Source: Deltaproteobacteria bacterium (GTDB lineage Bacteria; Desulfobacterota; GWC2-55-46). From it: 64,000 nucleotides of DNA. Location: assembly GCA_016177845.1 (NCBI GenBank), contig JACOUO010000008.1, positions 62,001 to 126,000 of the forward strand, written 5' to 3'. Each line of letters begins with the position of its first letter. Position 1 is the stretch's first letter. This document shows, piece after piece, positions 8,942-18,445 of the stretch. A program made the position numbers and the translations under genes. A model generated the notes under the pieces. That model was not told the origin of the DNA. It did no database searches and saw nothing but the letters and a program-made list of their open reading frames with translations.

Positions 8942-10906
8942 TCAAGCGCTCTTCTTCTCAGTCATGTGCTCGACATATTTTTTCAGAAGCTCCTTCAAAA
9001 ACTCATTCGAAGCTATTGACCCGTTCATGTTGGACTCGAAAACCTTAAGGATATACTCTATCTCCTCAAGTGAATAACGCCCTTCATCCTTTGCCACAAA
9101 GATCTTCTTATGAGATGTTACTTCCAGAACCTCTTTTTTTGTGAATATTTCCTCAAAGAGCTTTTCTCCGGGCCTGAGCCCAATGAACTCTATATCTATG
9201 TCCTTGTATGGCACAAGGCCGTTTATCCTTATAAGCTCTTCGGCAAATTCGGCTATTCTGATGGGGTCGCCCATATCAAGCACGAGTATGTTTCCGCCCT
9301 GGCCTAACATTGAAGACATAAGGACAAGCAATGTAGCCTCGGGTATCGTCATGAAATATCTTTTCATATCTTTATGGGTAACGGTTATCGGCCCTCCTGC
9401 CTTCAATTGATCCATGAATAGCGGAAGCACACTGCCGCGGCTGCCGAGGACATTACCGAACCTCACCGACATAAAAGCCGTTTCACCATAACCATTAAGC
9501 GAAGAGCATATGTTCTCGGCCATTTTTTTTGTAGCACCCATGACGCTGGTAGGCCTGACAGCCTTATCAGTAGAGATCATGATGAATTTCTTTACCTTAT
9601 AATTCACAGCAGCGCGTGCCACCGTATAAGTGCCGAACATATTGACCTTTACAGCCTCTTCAGGATTATATTCCATCATGGGGACATGCTTGTAGGCAGC
9701 CGCATGGAAAACCATATCAGGCCTGAAGGTCTTGAAAACTCTGTTGACCTTATCCTTATCCAGCACATCGCCGACAACAAATATAAATTTATCAGACGGC
9801 CTGATGGACAGAGTTACCTGCCTGTTATTCTCCCTCTGCTTAAAGTATTGGGGGTAAGTTTTCTTCAGCTTTATTTCCATATTATGGAGGTCTGTCTCGT
9901 CTATATCGAACAGCACAACTCTCTCGGGCTGATAGGCCGCAATCTGGCAAACAATTTCCGAACCTATTGACCCTCCTGCGCCAGTCACAAGAATGACCTT
10001 CTTTTTTATGAACTTTTCTATCTCCTCACGGTCCACTTCAACTGACTGCCTCCCTATAAGGTCCTCTATTTTTATATCTTCGAGGCCCTTTAGATTTATA
10101 GTCGGCTTATGAAAATTATATATTCTCGGCACTATCTTTATGGCATCCACATGGTTCCTCGCCGCATCATATATGCTCTTAAGCGCATTATGGTTAAGAG
10201 AAGGTATTGCTATGACTACCAGTTCAACCCTATGGGCTGAGACCATCTCCTTGAGCTTGTCAATTCTGCCGAGCACCCTTATGCCATGTATGTAATTTCC
10301 AATCTTATTTCTGTCATCATCAAGAAACCCCACCGGGCAGAACTCGGTCAAATGCCTCAGCATATCCCTGAGTATCATCTCGCCTGTATTGCCCGCCCCT
10401 ATTATCAGAGTTTTTTTGCCGTGCTTTTTTAAATGGTTTTTATTGAGCACATCGAGGAATATCCTTTTTGATATCCTGAGGCCCGAAAAAAACAGTATCG
10501 AAACCGACCCGTCTATAAGGAATATCGACCTCGGGAACCTCATCACATCCGCAGACATGGTTTGAGAGACGCCCGGCATATCAGGAGGAAAATAGAAAAT
10601 AATGGCTACGAGCATAAGCTCAGAGACAGTGATTGCGCTTATTATCTTCATGAAGTCCTCAATCCCGATATACCTCCATGCCATTCGGTATATCCTCAAT
10701 AACCAAAACACGAAGAGCTTCACCCCAAGAAAAAACGGGAGCGAATATAAAAATATTTTTTTGTATTCAATCCCCAGGACAAAATCCAATCTCAGCAAAA
10801 AAGACAGATAGAGCGAGGCTACAAGGATAACTATGTCTGCAATAAGGAAAAAGGTTAACCTTTTTACCGGGCTCGGAGAAAATAGGTTGAAAGATTGTTT
10901 TTTCAT
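8942..10906 (-). CDS. membrane-anchored nucleoside-diphosphate-sugar 4,6-dehydratase (CapD/PglF/WbpM type)
   Basis: Four N-terminal TM helices, CoA-binding-like domain, then ILVTGAGGSIGSEIVCQIAAYQPERVVLFDIDETDLHNME and FGNVLGSRGSVLPLF. Confidence 0.9.
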   Translation of the reverse strand: MKKQSFNLFSPSPVKRLTFFLIADIVILVASLYLSFLLRLDFVLGIEYKKIFLYSLPFFLGVKLFVFWLLRIYRMAWRYIGIEDFMKIISAITVSELMLVAIIFYFPPDMPGVSQTMSADVMRFPRSIFLIDGSVSILFFSGLRISKRIFLDVLNKNHLKKHGKKTLIIGAGNTGEMILRDMLRHLTEFCPVGFLDDDRNKIGNYIHGIRVLGRIDKLKEMVSAHRVELVVIAIPSLNHNALKSIYDAARNHVDAIKIVPRIYNFHKPTINLKGLEDIKIEDLIGRQSVEVDREEIEKFIKKKVILVTGAGGSIGSEIVCQIAAYQPERVVLFDIDETDLHNMEIKLKKTYPQYFKQRENNRQVTLSIRPSDKFIFVVGDVLDKDKVNRVFKTFRPDMVFHAAAYKHVPMMEYNPEEAVKVNMFGTYTVARAAVNYKVKKFIMISTDKAVRPTSVMGATKKMAENICSSLNGYGETAFMSVRFGNVLGSRGSVLPLFMDQLKAGGPITVTHKDMKRYFMTIPEATLLVLMSSMLGQGGNILVLDMGDPIRIAEFAEELIRINGLVPYKDIDIEFIGLRPGEKLFEEIFTKKEVLEVTSHKKIFVAKDEGRYSLEEIEYILKVFESNMNGSIASNEFLKELLKKYVEHMTEKKSA

Positions 10907-10916
10907 GATCTTCCTT

Positions 10917-11900
10917 TCAGAGTTGCTTACTTGCGTTCATGCCCCCGTTGGGGATACGCTTTATTGATCTATATGTTACGGCTGAGAGGATTATAAACAG
11001 GCACGATACGGCTAATTGCGGCACAATCCTCCGTGTGTAGGAAAAAAGCGATAAAATCCCCAAAAGCGCCAGTACAGATGCGTAACCGAGAGAGACCTTC
11101 CAGTGCGGGATACCGAGGTCATTGCTTAGGTACTGATAAAGATGGTTTCTGTGCGCCATAAAGATGTTCTCTCCTCTTCCGGCCCTGCACAATATCGTTA
11201 TTATTGCGTCAGCATAAAAAGTTCCAAGGAATGCCGACATGCTTAAAAAAGCCTCGACGCCGTTTGACAGCTTGAGCACGAAAGAAGCGAAAAGAAACCC
11301 CAGGAAGATGCTCCCGACATCCCCCATAAAGACCCTGCCCTTCGGGAAGTTGAAAGGGAGAAACCCCATACAGGCCAGCATCGTAACTATTCCAAGCACG
11401 AACAAGCCCGAGCCTGATATATAGGCAAAAATCGAAATCAGTCCGAACCCGACGATACCGGTAAGCCCGGCCATCCCATTTATTCCATCCATGAAATTAT
11501 AGATGTTAGCTGTACCAGCCACGAACAAAACCCAGAAGAGAAAAATTATCACCGATACGGCAGAATCCGGAAGGCCCAGAACCGAGACAGCAAGCAAGGA
11601 GGATAGAACGAGATATATTATCAGCCGCAGTGCCACAGGCAAGCCTATGATGTCCTCGAAAAAACCAAAAAGACCAACACCCGCAAGAATAAGCGCAAAG
11701 GTAATATCTCCTGAAAAATATGCAGCCGTTACCACTGCCGCTACTATCCCCGCCCCTGCGCCCCTTGGCGTCGGCACGGTGTGGGAACTCCTTTCAGCAG
11801 GCATGTCCATCAGCCCTATGGCGCGGCCCGCGCCATATATTATGGCTGAGCCTGCTGCGCCCGCTAAAAAACTTAATAATACAGGCAAGGGGCTTCCCAT
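10917..11900 (-). CDS. glycosyltransferase family 4, MraY/WecA-type initiating phosphoglycosyltransferase
   Basis: Polytopic protein with MDMPAERSSHTVPTPRGAG, NIYNFMDGINGMAG and VFMGDVGSIFLGF motifs; HRNHLYQ. Confidence 0.88.
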   Translation of the reverse strand: MGSPLPVLLSFLAGAAGSAIIYGAGRAIGLMDMPAERSSHTVPTPRGAGAGIVAAVVTAAYFSGDITFALILAGVGLFGFFEDIIGLPVALRLIIYLVLSSLLAVSVLGLPDSAVSVIIFLFWVLFVAGTANIYNFMDGINGMAGLTGIVGFGLISIFAYISGSGLFVLGIVTMLACMGFLPFNFPKGRVFMGDVGSIFLGFLFASFVLKLSNGVEAFLSMSAFLGTFYADAIITILCRAGRGENIFMAHRNHLYQYLSNDLGIPHWKVSLGYASVLALLGILSLFSYTRRIVPQLAVSCLFIILSAVTYRSIKRIPNGGMNASKQL

Positions 11901-11901
11901 T

Positions 11902-13071
11902 TTAAATCCTCTCTGTCCTTTCCCAGGTCATCTTCTGCCTTCCCGAGACTGCCTTGAGAAAGCCCATGAAGATAGCAAGGTTAAGATTACAGAAATAGTA
12001 AGGCACATAAAAAACGAACGGAAGTCTGCTGTTCCCAACCATTAAAAAACCGAGTATCGCGGCTGCATAGAATGCGGCCTGACCGGCAAAGATATATTTA
12101 TAAGGCCTATACTCAAAAAGCATGACATTGACAATTAGCAGGGCAGGAAGGATAAAAGGCGCCGACCACCTGAATATCCTGTGCGACCAATGTATAAAAG
12201 CCCTTATGCCAAGAAACGGATTGAGCAGCCCCACAAGATGCCACAGAGCTATATAGTGCCCCGCGCCATCCCTGACATGCCGTTTGAATTCGCCTCCCGC
12301 GCTCGTCGCGACATCTTCATAAGCCAAGGCCTTTTCCTCATAGATGCTCTTGTAGCCCTTTGCCACAACCCTCATTGAGATTACGAAATCATCGTTTATG
12401 GTTCCTTTAGGCAGCGGCTCGAAAAGCTCTCTCCTTATCGCGTAAATAGCGCCGTTAGCGCCTGAGATATATCCGAGCCTGCTCTCAAGCCTCTTTAAAG
12501 CTGTTTCATATTTCCAGTACGAGCTCTCTCCTTTTCCGCTTACAATCCTGCCCGGATTTCTATATACGAGCTTTCCGCATACACAGCCGATTGCCTGATC
12601 AGAGAAGCGGCTCGCAAGGAATTTAAAGGCGTTAAGGTCGAACTCCGTGTTGGCATCGGAAAAGACCACTATGTCGCTTTTTTTCACCTCCGTTGACATT
12701 CTCTCCATTGCCTTGGTGAGCACACACGACTTGCCCATGCGCGGAAACTCAAGCAGGCGCACCCTTTTGTCTTGCGCAGCCAACGCACTGACAATGCTGT
12801 TTGTAGCATCAATCGACCCGTCTGATGCAACCCATACTTCTATCAGGTCTCCGGGATAATCAATGGAAAGCGTGTTCCTTATTTTCGCGCCTATGCTCCT
12901 TTGCTCATTGTAAGCTGCTATGAGCACGCTTATTGAAGGCAGAGCAGTTTCAGGGACAGACGCCTCCTTTTCACTGCCGATTATTTTAGCGAGAAATGCC
13001 AGGATAGCAGGGTATCCTACATAGGCATATGCAAGGACCGCTATGCCGGCCCAGAAAACAAGTTCAATCAT
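11902..13071 (-). CDS. glycosyltransferase family 2
   Basis: SVLIAAYNEQRSI, VVFSDANTEFD, INDDFVISMRVVAKGYKSIYEEKALAYE; C-terminal TM helices. Confidence 0.85.
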   Translation of the reverse strand: MIELVFWAGIAVLAYAYVGYPAILAFLAKIIGSEKEASVPETALPSISVLIAAYNEQRSIGAKIRNTLSIDYPGDLIEVWVASDGSIDATNSIVSALAAQDKRVRLLEFPRMGKSCVLTKAMERMSTEVKKSDIVVFSDANTEFDLNAFKFLASRFSDQAIGCVCGKLVYRNPGRIVSGKGESSYWKYETALKRLESRLGYISGANGAIYAIRRELFEPLPKGTINDDFVISMRVVAKGYKSIYEEKALAYEDVATSAGGEFKRHVRDGAGHYIALWHLVGLLNPFLGIRAFIHWSHRIFRWSAPFILPALLIVNVMLFEYRPYKYIFAGQAAFYAAAILGFLMVGNSRLPFVFYVPYYFCNLNLAIFMGFLKAVSGRQKMTWERTERI

Positions 13072-14531
13072 GATACAGCCCTCTCTGAAGAGCTTCTTTT
13101 AAAAAGATGTCTTGTAAAAACCCTTGCAGACTTTACAGTCTTCCTAAACTCTTCAAAATCCTTCATTCCCTGCCTGAGCTTATACAGGATATACTTAGGC
13201 CCCAGATAATAGCTCCGCCTTGCGTAATCGCAAAAATCAACAAGCTCCCTTGCGCTCAGCTCAGGGGTGCTCACCACGCAGTTGTGCATCCCTTCATCGG
13301 TCAGCCATTTTCTGAAATCCCTTGTGGTCAGATAACCGTTATCCTCTGCCCAACTGTAAGCCTCGGTTCCGGGATAGACCATAAGCGGGAAAAACTGGCA
13401 GGTATCCGCGTTGACCTTTTTTGCAAAGTCCAATGATTTCTTAAGGGTCTCTCTGGTCTCTCCCATATTGCCCGCCATAAAGCAGGCGTGTATCATTATC
13501 TTTGCCCTTTGGGAGTCCTCAGCGAACTGCCTCATGCGCTCAAAGGTTATTCCCTTTTTTATGTTCCTTAATATCGTGTCGTCTGCGCTTTCGAACCCGA
13601 CGACTATAAGCCTGCAACCGGCCTTTTTCATAGCCTTCATCGTGTCATATTTAAGATTGGCGCGGCATTCTACTGTCCAGGGCAGCCGAATCCGCTTTTT
13701 AATCATCAGTTCGCAAAACTCCAGCGTATGTTCCTGGTTGAATGAAAAGGTGTCATCATCAATCAGGACTTCCCTCGCCTGCGGCAGCTCCTTTTCTATG
13801 TATTCAAACTCGGCAACGATGCTCTCCGGGCTTCTTTGCCTTTGCTTTCTTCCCAGGGCCTGCTGAGGATATACGCAGTAATTGCACCTTGCATTGCAGC
13901 CTCTGCTCGTAAAGATAGAAACTACAGGGTATCTGCAATGGGCATAGAAGTAGTCCTCTATCCTGAGGTGCTTTTTATAAACCTCTGAGACGAACGGCAG
14001 AGAATCCAGGTCTTGAATGTAAGGCATATCCGGATTGCACCTGACCCGGCCTGCGGCCTTTAAGGTCAAACCCGGAACTGAAGATATGTCGCCGCTGCCA
14101 AGCCTTTTTGCAATTTCCAAAAGTGTAAGGTCATATTCAAGGCGGGCCACTGCATCAACTCTCTCATCGAGAGCAAGAGATTGTTCAGGCAGGGCTGAAA
14201 CATGAGTGCCCGTAAGCACCGTAAAGGCGCCTCGGGTATTCTCCTTAATCTGTGCCGCCACCTCGACATCGTTATATATGCTGGGCGTGGAGGTATGGAT
14301 TACCGACATATCAGGCATGAATTCCCGAGCCGCCCTGCAGCAATCCTCTCTATCGAGCCCTGCCGCAGGGGCATCGATAAGTTTCACCTCATGGCCTTCT
14401 CTCTCAAGCAGCCCGGCGGCGTACGCATGCCAAATAGGGTAGTATATGGTCCCGCTCTTGGTCACTGCCGGGCTCCTTGAAAAGCGTGAGTACCTCGGCA
14501 GAAATGGCGGGTTTAAAAGAAGTATCTTCAT
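13068..14531 (-). CDS. B12-binding-domain radical SAM protein
   Basis: N-terminal B12-binding-like domain (KILLLNPPFLPR...) and SRGCNARCNYCVYPQQ CxxxCxxC cluster motif. Confidence 0.85.
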   Translation of the reverse strand: MKILLLNPPFLPRYSRFSRSPAVTKSGTIYYPIWHAYAAGLLEREGHEVKLIDAPAAGLDREDCCRAAREFMPDMSVIHTSTPSIYNDVEVAAQIKENTRGAFTVLTGTHVSALPEQSLALDERVDAVARLEYDLTLLEIAKRLGSGDISSVPGLTLKAAGRVRCNPDMPYIQDLDSLPFVSEVYKKHLRIEDYFYAHCRYPVVSIFTSRGCNARCNYCVYPQQALGRKQRQRSPESIVAEFEYIEKELPQAREVLIDDDTFSFNQEHTLEFCELMIKKRIRLPWTVECRANLKYDTMKAMKKAGCRLIVVGFESADDTILRNIKKGITFERMRQFAEDSQRAKIMIHACFMAGNMGETRETLKKSLDFAKKVNADTCQFFPLMVYPGTEAYSWAEDNGYLTTRDFRKWLTDEGMHNCVVSTPELSARELVDFCDYARRSYYLGPKYILYKLRQGMKDFEEFRKTVKSARVFTRHLFKRSSSERAVS

Positions 14532-15992
14532 CTATGCGCCTGTCCTTATTCTATTCTCGACCGGCATATGGCGATAACGGGCCCTGTCAGAGAGTTTCCT
14601 TAAAAAATTATTATTGAAAAACAGCTTCTGAAAAAAAATCCTGGAGGCTAAATAAGCCAGAGGATACTTCAATGCCCCGTAATTTTTAAAGACACGCTCC
14701 ACTCCCTTCTTCTGGATGTCAAGCGTCACAGCCCTGAGTTTTTCCGCAAGCTCCAGCCTCTGCAGGGAATCAAGCTCGCCTGTAGTAAAGAACGGCTTAC
14801 CGGTAGCCTTTGAGAACCTCAGATTTTTATCCATACTGTTAAGCAGTTCCATCGGCTCGCCTGTCCAGGCATTGTTCTCCTCCACCCACTTCCAGAGCTC
14901 AGTGCCCGGGAAAGGTATGAGATTATAGAAATCAACCTTGAAGACAGGATATTTTCCGGCTATTCTTACGGAGTCTTCTATATCCTCCATGGTTTCCCCC
15001 GGCGTGCCGTATACGAAAAACAAAGAGACCTCGAAACCGAGCTCACAGCTGAGCCTTATCGCGTTCTCTATCTCTTCCATGGTCTCACCTTTTTTGAGGG
15101 CCTTGAGTACCTTGTCATTGCCTGCTTCTACCCCGATACCGAAGCTCTTGAACCCGACCACTTTCATTCTCAAGAGCATCTCTCTGTCTATGCGGTCTGC
15201 CCTGATGCCATTCGATGCCCTCAGGGTCAGCCCCTTTAGGCCCCTCTTCTCTATTTCATCGCAGATGGAGAAAACCCTTTCACGATAGAAGGTGAAATTA
15301 TCATCGAGGAAGTTGAATATCCTCTTGCCTCCGGCGTACCAATACTCAAGCTCCTCCCCTATCTTTTCAACTGACCTTATCCTTACCTTTTTCCCGAGCG
15401 TAAGGCCTACAGAACAAAATACGCAGGGATAAGGGCAACCGCGGGATGTAATGATGCCGATCTCGTTGGAATACTTATCGAGTTCAAATTTTTGATAACG
15501 GGGCCAACTTATCAAGTCGAGGTTGTCCGGCCTGCTGATTGGATTGCCATGCACAGCGCAGTTATCCCTATATAGCAGCCCCGGTATGCTGCCGTATGGC
15601 TCACCTTTGCAGAACCTGACAAAAGATTCCTCTGCTTCTCCGGTGAAAGCCATATCTATATGGCCATATTCTTCAAGTATTTTTCTGCCCAGTATGGTTA
15701 TATGGGGCCCGCCCGCAGCAGTGATAATTGCCGGGTACCTCTCTTTGACAGACTTGAGCAAGCCGAAGAATTTCTTGTGCCCCACTGTATAGACAGTTAC
15801 TCCGACGCAGTCATATCCGTCTCTGCGTATTTTTTCAAGAATGCATTTCTCCGAATACCCAAGCTTCATATCTATGACATCATGCTCAATTCCTGCATCC
15901 TGCAATGCCTGAGAAAGATAACCTGTCCCGAGCGGCGGCCTGCTTGAGCCGAGCTCATCGGAATATACGTTATAAAGCAGCAATACTTTCAA
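14532..15992 (-). CDS. B12-binding-domain radical SAM protein
   Basis: LKVLLLYNVYSDELGSSRPPLGTGYLSQALQDAG and SRGCPYPCVFCSVG (CxxxCxxC). TTG start at 15992 preceded by GGAGGA gives the natural N-terminus; ORF track start at 16028 is probably too long. Confidence 0.83.
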   Translation of the reverse strand: MKVLLLYNVYSDELGSSRPPLGTGYLSQALQDAGIEHDVIDMKLGYSEKCILEKIRRDGYDCVGVTVYTVGHKKFFGLLKSVKERYPAIITAAGGPHITILGRKILEEYGHIDMAFTGEAEESFVRFCKGEPYGSIPGLLYRDNCAVHGNPISRPDNLDLISWPRYQKFELDKYSNEIGIITSRGCPYPCVFCSVGLTLGKKVRIRSVEKIGEELEYWYAGGKRIFNFLDDNFTFYRERVFSICDEIEKRGLKGLTLRASNGIRADRIDREMLLRMKVVGFKSFGIGVEAGNDKVLKALKKGETMEEIENAIRLSCELGFEVSLFFVYGTPGETMEDIEDSVRIAGKYPVFKVDFYNLIPFPGTELWKWVEENNAWTGEPMELLNSMDKNLRFSKATGKPFFTTGELDSLQRLELAEKLRAVTLDIQKKGVERVFKNYGALKYPLAYLASRIFFQKLFFNNNFLRKLSDRARYRHMPVENRIRTGA

Positions 15993-16632
15993 ACTGTTTA
16001 TCCTCCGTTTTCTTTTTAGCTTCGGCATAAAGCATTCCGCCGAAAGGAATCAGCGACATAAGCTCATTTGCGGTATCCAGCCGTTCTCCTATTGAAGGGA
16101 AGTAATAAGACCTGATGCGTATCTCGCAAAATCCTGCCCTTTCAAGGAGCATTGCGAGAGATAGCCTGTCGAACAGGTACTTGTGGTCCTTCTCAGATAT
16201 GCCAACCCACCTGCTCCCCTTGACGAGCCTGCTGAGGCTTGTCAGGTTCGGCGTGGAGATGAGCACCATGCCCTGCGGCTCAAGCATCTTTCCAACATTC
16301 CTGAGAAACTCGTACGCGTTCTCTATATGTTCTATGACCTCCCAAAGAGTCGCTATATGGTAAATACCCAGAGGGACCTGCCCTGTCCCGGCCTGCAGGT
16401 CCTGAAGATAGAGTTTGCCTGACCTTTTTATCGCATCTTCCCTAAGCCAGCGGGAAGGTACATCTATGCCGTGCATGCGCTCAATCTGCTCCAGATTCGC
16501 TGAAGCAGCCTCCATGAAGCTTCCATCAGCGCAGCCGATATCCACAGCGTTTATTTTTTTTTGGGGAAAGCGCCTTTCACTCACCTGTCTCATGCGCCTC
16601 ATTAGAAATAAAAGCCTTGGATCAATTTTCAT
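15970..16632 (-). CDS. class I SAM-dependent methyltransferase
   Basis: VDIGCADGSFMEAASANLEQIERMHGIDVP, LWEVIEHIENAYEFLRNVGKMLEPQGMVLISTPN. Confidence 0.83.
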   Translation of the reverse strand: MKIDPRLLFLMRRMRQVSERRFPQKKINAVDIGCADGSFMEAASANLEQIERMHGIDVPSRWLREDAIKRSGKLYLQDLQAGTGQVPLGIYHIATLWEVIEHIENAYEFLRNVGKMLEPQGMVLISTPNLTSLSRLVKGSRWVGISEKDHKYLFDRLSLAMLLERAGFCEIRIRSYYFPSIGERLDTANELMSLIPFGGMLYAEAKKKTEDKQFESIAAL

Positions 16633-17806
16633 AATTACCTGACTTCCTAAGCAACACCTCTGCCTCGCTGAAAACCTCTTCGGGGGTTATGGCAAGAACG
16701 CATGCCCCTGCGCCGTCTCCATGATTGTAAAGGCATGAGAACTGCCAGCATGGTGAACAAAAGAAATTCTTGTAGACTATCCTGGTATCCTGATTTCCCC
16801 ACGGCCTGAAAACTTTTGGTGACTGCGGGCCCATCATGGCTACAATAGGTATTCCCGACGATGCCGCAATATGCATGGGGCCGCTGTCAAAACCAATATA
16901 GAGGGAACCTTCTGAAAGAAGTTCCTTGAGCTCGGAAAGCCCTACCAGGCCGCAGAGGTTTTTTATCCTCTCGCCGCGATTCGAAAGAACGCCTTCTTCC
17001 ATGACTGCAAAAGCCTCCCAAAAATCGGCCTTCGAGCCAAGGAGGGATATCTTCAAATCTTTGTCGCTGTCCAGCAGCATCCCGCATAATTTCGCGAACC
17101 TCTGTGTCGGCCATCTTCTCAGCATATTGCCTGCGCCGATATGGATGTACACTTCACGGCCTTGGCCGCAATGTCTTGAAGACCTCGCAGAGGAAACCGC
17201 AGCCATCATGTTTTCCGAAAAAAGCTGGGCAAAGAGATTCTGGAGGCATTCACAGAAATGCATGTAATCGCCTGCTACAGGCCTTCCCGACATTATGGAG
17301 ATCCAGGCCCGCCTGGCAGGCATGGGGTACTTGGCCGCACTCACAAAAGGAATCCTCTTCCTCATAAGCAGAAAAAGGGTCTTAAGGTCTCCTCTCAGCC
17401 ACACGGCAGCGCTATATTTTCCAATTTCAAGCACCTGGGCGGGAAAGCCTGTCGGCTCGCTTCTCGTATACTTTTTTGAATTATAGATAATCACTTCGTC
17501 GGCACAGCCGCTTTTGATGCACAGTCCCGCGTTTATCGAATCCAACAGCACAGTGAGCCTGACCTTGTCGCCATAGCGGTCCTTGACAGCCTTCAAAAAT
17601 GACTCTGTGAGCACATAGTCGCCTATCTGGCCGAGTTGGATTACAAGGAGACCGATATTATCGGCTCTCTCGTCAAGGCTTGCAGGAAAGAGCCTTTCGT
17701 GAAAAGCATGCGCCTTGGCCTGAAGAGCCGAGGCGACTGACAACAGAAGAGTCCGAGCAAAAAAATCAAGCCTGTTTGCAATCAATCCTTCAGGTCGGGA
17801 CTTCAT
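16622..17806 (-). CDS. glycosyltransferase family 9 (heptosyltransferase-like)
   Basis: LLVIQLGQIGDYVLTESFLKAV N-terminus and C-terminal FDSGPMHIAASSGIPIVAMMGPQSPKVFRPWG. Confidence 0.85.
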   Translation of the reverse strand: MKSRPEGLIANRLDFFARTLLLSVASALQAKAHAFHERLFPASLDERADNIGLLVIQLGQIGDYVLTESFLKAVKDRYGDKVRLTVLLDSINAGLCIKSGCADEVIIYNSKKYTRSEPTGFPAQVLEIGKYSAAVWLRGDLKTLFLLMRKRIPFVSAAKYPMPARRAWISIMSGRPVAGDYMHFCECLQNLFAQLFSENMMAAVSSARSSRHCGQGREVYIHIGAGNMLRRWPTQRFAKLCGMLLDSDKDLKISLLGSKADFWEAFAVMEEGVLSNRGERIKNLCGLVGLSELKELLSEGSLYIGFDSGPMHIAASSGIPIVAMMGPQSPKVFRPWGNQDTRIVYKNFFCSPCWQFSCLYNHGDGAGACVLAITPEEVFSEAEVLLRKSGNYEN

Positions 17807-18435
17807 AATATATAACCCTTGCCGGCATACATGATGAGCTTCAGATATTCCTGAAATACGCTTATCATCAATCCCTCATCTCTCCACCATTCGCCAAGAC
17901 CTTCCTCAAATGACCGTGCCGGAGAAAAGCCCAGCGAAACCCCGCTATTACGAAAGGCTTTTTTAAACACAAGCGAAACCCTTCGCATATGGTAAGGCGA
18001 GCTTACGATTATCATGGATTTAAATCCCTTTTTGAACGCGAGCTCACGAACAGCAGCCGCCTCCTCATAGGTGCTCATTCCCTCAACAAGGACAGCGATG
18101 TCTTTTTCAGGCATCCCGTGGCTTGCAAGCCAATCCCTCGAGAGTGAAGCGAGCGACCTGCCTTCCTGAAAGAATAAAAGCCCCTTGCCCAGCGCGCCCC
18201 CTGTAACAACGACCATGCCGGACCTGCCCTGCCTATAGAGCTTAAGACAATGCTCGACTCTTTCGACCTCCGCCCCTGAGAGGCAGATTATGGCATCAGC
18301 CCTCGTCTCTATCGGCGTTTCCACATACAGCAATCGAGCAGGCATTTTCAGCGCTTCGCGCGGATATGCCAAAAGCAGAATCACCGCTGCAATCAGCGCC
18401 GGAACAAAAAACCTTGCGAAATTCTTTTTAATCAT
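17803..18435 (-). CDS. YdcF/ElyC (DUF218) family protein
   Basis: ADAIICLSGAEVERVEHCLKLYRQG..VVVTGG, MSTYEEAAAVRELAFKKGFKSMIIVSSPYHMRRV. Confidence 0.8.
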   Translation of the reverse strand: MIKKNFARFFVPALIAAVILLLAYPREALKMPARLLYVETPIETRADAIICLSGAEVERVEHCLKLYRQGRSGMVVVTGGALGKGLLFFQEGRSLASLSRDWLASHGMPEKDIAVLVEGMSTYEEAAAVRELAFKKGFKSMIIVSSPYHMRRVSLVFKKAFRNSGVSLGFSPARSFEEGLGEWWRDEGLMISVFQEYLKLIMYAGKGYIL

Positions 18436-18445
18436 CTATGCCCTT

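Noticed and set aside
11503-12045. 180-aa plus-strand ORF across the GT4/GT2 junction
   Set aside because: Antisense to two well-supported membrane and GT genes; no family motif.
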